From Gelidibacter maritimus (GTDB lineage: Bacteria; Bacteroidota; Bacteroidia; Flavobacteriales; Flavobacteriaceae): DNA of 64,000 nucleotides. The stretch covers positions 1-64,000 of the forward strand of contig NZ_JACGLT010000006.1 in NCBI RefSeq assembly GCF_014062315.1, given 5' to 3'. Below, piece by piece: positions 61,556 through 64,000 of the stretch. The position numbers and the translations under genes were made by a program. The first letter of the stretch is position 1. The number at the start of each line of letters is the position of its first letter. The notes under the pieces are model-generated. The model was not told where the DNA came from. It saw nothing but the letters and a program-made list of their open reading frames with translations, and searched no databases.

Positions 61556-63469
61556 TTACTTTATCATCTCATAAGAGCGTTTGATGAATTCGCTCAGTTC
61601 TTTTCCTTTAAGCAAGCCTTGAGATAGGCGCGCTAAATCTAAACTTTGAGATATCAAGCGTTCTTGTTTTTTCTTGGTCTTGGTGCTTAAAATTTCACCT
61701 ACCAAATCAGAATTAGTATTGACGACCAGGTTGTACATCTCTGGCATATTTCCCATGCCAAACATACCGCCACCACCAGTTGCTTGCATCTCTTTCATAC
61801 GACGCATAAACTCTGGTTGGGTGATGATAAATGGTGAGGCATCACTATCCATAGCTTCCAATTGAACGGTAAACTTCTCTGAAGGAATGGCTTCCTTAAG
61901 AATCGTTTCCAAATCAGTTTGTTGCTCTTCAGATAGCTTTGAAATTTTAGTGTCCTCTTTCTTAATCAAGTTATCAATATGGTCAGCATCCACACGTGCA
62001 AAAGTGATGTTCTCTTTTGTAGTTTCCATTTTTTGCATCAAGTGACTAATAATTGGCGAATCCAATAGCAACACCTCATAGCCTTTAGCTTTAGCTGCCT
62101 CCGTATAACTGTGTTGTGCATCTTCATCAGACGCATATAGGATGACTAACTTACCATCTTTATCAGTTTGATTGTCCTTGATTTTGTCGAACAATTCTTG
62201 ATAAGTATAATATTCCCCATCAACCGTTGGGTATAGAGCAAAGGCATCAGCTTTTTCAAAGAATTTATCTTCTGAAAGCATTCCATATTCAATGACAATT
62301 TTGATGTCGTTCCATTTCTTCTCAAAATCCTCACGGTTCTCATTGAATAAAGATTTCAGTTTATCAGCTACTTTACGGGTGATATATGAAGATATTTTCT
62401 TCACATTACCGTCTGCTTGCAAATAACTACGGGATACGTTCAGTGGGATATCTGGTGAATCAATGACTCCTTTCAGCATGGTCAAGAATTCCGGAACGAT
62501 ACCCTCTACATTATCTGTAACGAATACCTGATTTTGGTACAATTGAATTTTATCCTTTTGGATATTCAAATCGGCCGTCATTTTCGGGAAATATAAAATC
62601 CCTGTCAAATTGAATGGATAATCCACATTCAAATGGATATGGAATAATGGTTCCTCAAACTGCATTGGATACAGTTCTCTATAAAATGCAGAGTAGTCTT
62701 TATCTTCTAATTCAGTAGGTTGCTTGGTCCACGCCGGATTAGGGTTGTTGATGATATTATCAACGGTAATTTTCTTTTGAGGCTCTGTAGTTTCTTTACC
62801 GTCTTTATCCTTTTTGGTTTCTGGTTTATGATCTGGATCGTTAACTTCCTTAGTTCCAAATTTGATTGGAATAGGCATGAACTTATTGTACTTGGTCAAT
62901 AATTCGTTGATCTTAGATTCTTCTAAAAACTCAAGAGAATCCTCTGCAATATGAAGGATAATTTCTGTACCGCGTTCTGTTTTTTCCGCTGGTTCTAAAG
63001 TGAATTCAGGAGAGCCATCACAGGTCCAAAGTGCAGCAACAGTATCCTCTTTGTAGGACTTGGTAAGGATTTCAACTTTCTCTGCAACCATAAAAGCGGA
63101 GTAGAATCCTAATCCAAAATGTCCAATTATTCCGGAATCCTTTTCTGCATCCTTATATTTGTCCAAGAACTCTTCGGCTCCTGAAAAGGCGATCTGGTTG
63201 ATGTATTTTTCAACTTCTTCTGCAGTCATCCCAATACCTTGGTCAATGATGTGTAGCTTTTTGCCTTCCTTATCGATTTTTACTTCGATTTTTGGATTGC
63301 CATATTCTACTTTTGCCTCACCGATATTGGTTAGGTGCTTTAATTTTAAAGTGGCATCTGTAGCGTTACTGATTAACTCACGTAAAAATATTTCGTGATC
63401 ACTGTATAAGAACTTCTTAATCAGTGGAAAGATGTTCTCTACCGAAACATTAATATTCCCTTTTGTCAT
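61556..63469 (-). CDS. htpG: Hsp90-type molecular chaperone HtpG
   Basis: 637 residues, typical for bacterial Hsp90. The ATPase domain has SDHEIFLRELISNATDATLKLK (residue 28 onward), DQGIGMTAEEVEKYI and GHFGLGFYSAFMVAE. The middle domain has GILYFPKMTADLN and NVSRSYLQADGNVKKI. The C-terminal dimer domain includes an MQATGGGGMFGMGNMPEM insert, a glycine/methionine stretch typical of Bacteroidota HtpG, and the end is ELSEFIKRSYEMIK. It folds client proteins under heat and other stress. A CCGATAGCGATCGG hairpin lies just upstream. Confidence 0.97.
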   Translation of the reverse strand: MTKGNINVSVENIFPLIKKFLYSDHEIFLRELISNATDATLKLKHLTNIGEAKVEYGNPKIEVKIDKEGKKLHIIDQGIGMTAEEVEKYINQIAFSGAEEFLDKYKDAEKDSGIIGHFGLGFYSAFMVAEKVEILTKSYKEDTVAALWTCDGSPEFTLEPAEKTERGTEIILHIAEDSLEFLEESKINELLTKYNKFMPIPIKFGTKEVNDPDHKPETKKDKDGKETTEPQKKITVDNIINNPNPAWTKQPTELEDKDYSAFYRELYPMQFEEPLFHIHLNVDYPFNLTGILYFPKMTADLNIQKDKIQLYQNQVFVTDNVEGIVPEFLTMLKGVIDSPDIPLNVSRSYLQADGNVKKISSYITRKVADKLKSLFNENREDFEKKWNDIKIVIEYGMLSEDKFFEKADAFALYPTVDGEYYTYQELFDKIKDNQTDKDGKLVILYASDEDAQHSYTEAAKAKGYEVLLLDSPIISHLMQKMETTKENITFARVDADHIDNLIKKEDTKISKLSEEQQTDLETILKEAIPSEKFTVQLEAMDSDASPFIITQPEFMRRMKEMQATGGGGMFGMGNMPEMYNLVVNTNSDLVGEILSTKTKKKQERLISQSLDLARLSQGLLKGKELSEFIKRSYEMIK

Positions 63470-63499
63470 ATTTTAATTTATTAAATGTTACCTCTAATT

Positions 63500-63513
63500 C
63501 CGATAGCGATCGG
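63500..63513. repeat. REP-like hairpin upstream of htpG
   Basis: CCGAT-AGCG-ATCGG, the same apex type as the long hairpin at 4473-4514. It lies 30 bp upstream of the htpG start, in the leader or promoter. Confidence 0.45.
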
Positions 63514-63599
63514 GAGGGAAACTGATTGAACTTTTAGTTTGTTTCATTGTATGAGTCAACAAAAATGCCAATCCGACATTTATGACAAGATGGCATAAA

Positions 63600-63629
63600 A
63601 AAAGCCATTCCGATAATAGAATGGCTTTT
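63600..63629. terminator. Terminator after the S9 peptidase gene
   Basis: AAAAGCCATTC and GAATGGCTTTT arms around an eight-base loop, 20 bp beyond the minus-strand stop at 63649. Confidence 0.85.
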
Positions 63630-63648
63630 GAAAAGAATTTATGTGTTT

Positions 63649-64000
63649 TTACTTTTTGTTTTTAACGTGAGTTTCCAACCATTGGTCTTGCTCCCATAAC
63701 ATGTGCATTACAGATTCTTTGGCACGATAACCATGGCTTTCGTTAGGCAACATAACCAGTCTTACTGGTGCGCCTAAACCTTTCAGGGCGTTAAAATATC
63801 GCTCACTTTGCATAGGATAGGTGCCAGAGTTGTTGTCGGCTTCACCATGAATCAATAACAAAGGTGTTTTCATAGTATGGGAATTCATAAACGGAGACAT
63901 GGTATTGTAAACGTCTGGTGCTTCCCAATAATTTCGTTCTTCACTTTGAAACCCAAAAGGTGTCAAGGTTCTATTATATGCACCGCTTCTTGCAATACCT
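63649..64000 (-). CDS. S9 family (prolyl-oligopeptidase-like) peptidase, C-terminal part
   Basis: The frame runs from the right edge to a stop at 63649-63651, so only the last 117 or so residues are visible. It reads GIARSGAYNRTLTPFGFQSE, then MKTPLLLIHGEADNNSGTYP with the catalytic aspartate, then LVMLPNESHGYRAKESVMHM with the catalytic histidine. The TTG at 63966 is a leucine codon in the middle of the gene, not the real start. This pattern is that of the Bacteroidota S9D-type (glutamyl-endopeptidase-like) peptidases, which are normally over 700 residues and often secreted. The serine and beta-propeller lie off-window. Confidence 0.88.
   Translation of the reverse strand, partial: GIARSGAYNRTLTPFGFQSEERNYWEAPDVYNTMSPFMNSHTMKTPLLLIHGEADNNSGTYPMQSERYFNALKGLGAPVRLVMLPNESHGYRAKESVMHMLWEQDQWLETHVKNKK

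Noticed and set aside
63649-63966. The open frame starting at TTG 63966 as a complete small gene
   Set aside because: The frame continues upstream to the window edge with clear S9-peptidase sequence, so it is the C-terminal part of a larger gene.

Overview
The window looks like chromosomal DNA from a member of the Bacteroidota, most likely a flavobacterium. The support is AT-rich coding DNA, two SusC/SusD pairs, a FecI/FecR-type sigma/anti-sigma pair feeding a TonB receptor with an STN domain, a TPR plus LuxR-type-HTH regulator, a short histone-H1-like protein, single-chain pyruvate carboxylase and many Bacteroidota-type lipoprotein signals. No rRNA, intact tRNA or CRISPR array was seen.

Left end (1-5055): an IS66-type element (tnpA, tnpB, tnpC and a DUF6398-type passenger gene cut by the window edge), visibly more GC-rich than its surroundings. 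It is followed by about 2.5 kb of decayed DNA. That stretch holds a frameshifted 3' remnant of a TRIC-channel gene, a tRNA-like hairpin with a terminator, the 3' tail of a Fic-family gene, a 19-bp-arm perfect hairpin and short dispersed-repeat sequences. 5056-8025 holds a PoxB-like pyruvate oxidase, a small GNAT protein and a histone-H1-like gene too short for a typical ORF cut-off.

8593-18769 is a hydroxyproline (collagen-type peptide) catabolic island. It encodes an M24 X-Pro/X-Hyp peptidase, a 4-hydroxyproline epimerase, a FAD D-amino-acid (D-hydroxyproline) dehydrogenase, a DapA-like pyrroline-4-hydroxy-2-carboxylate deaminase and an alpha-ketoglutarate-semialdehyde dehydrogenase. These form a complete route to 2-oxoglutarate. 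An AraC regulator, an ornithine-cyclodeaminase-family reductase, a carboxymuconolactone-decarboxylase-family protein and a MarC protein accompany them. No permease gene is present in the island.

18870-33883 is a polysaccharide- or glycoconjugate-utilisation locus. SusD, SusC and the TPR-HTH regulator lie on the minus strand. Divergent to them are a GH37/GH63-like lipoprotein, a three-domain protein (APH-type kinase, M23 peptidase, class III aminotransferase) and a GH2 beta-galactosidase-like lipoprotein. A 17-bp sequence is shared, in opposite orientation, by the susC upstream region and the regulator/glycosidase divergent region, and is a strong candidate operator for the locus.

33925-42784 holds an Lrp regulator divergent from a TauE-type exporter, a BtuB-like TonB receptor, and an RND efflux operon (adaptor, pump, TolC). 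42873-52191 is a second SusCD operon: ECF sigma, FecR anti-sigma, STN-SusC, SusD and two thioredoxin-fold lipoproteins. A DsbD-type thiol reductase follows at 52497, so the stretch is rich in thiol chemistry.

54673-64000 is housekeeping on the minus strand: a FUSC-family membrane protein, a secreted protein of unknown function, pyruvate carboxylase, HtpG (Hsp90), and the 3' end of an S9-family peptidase running off the right edge.
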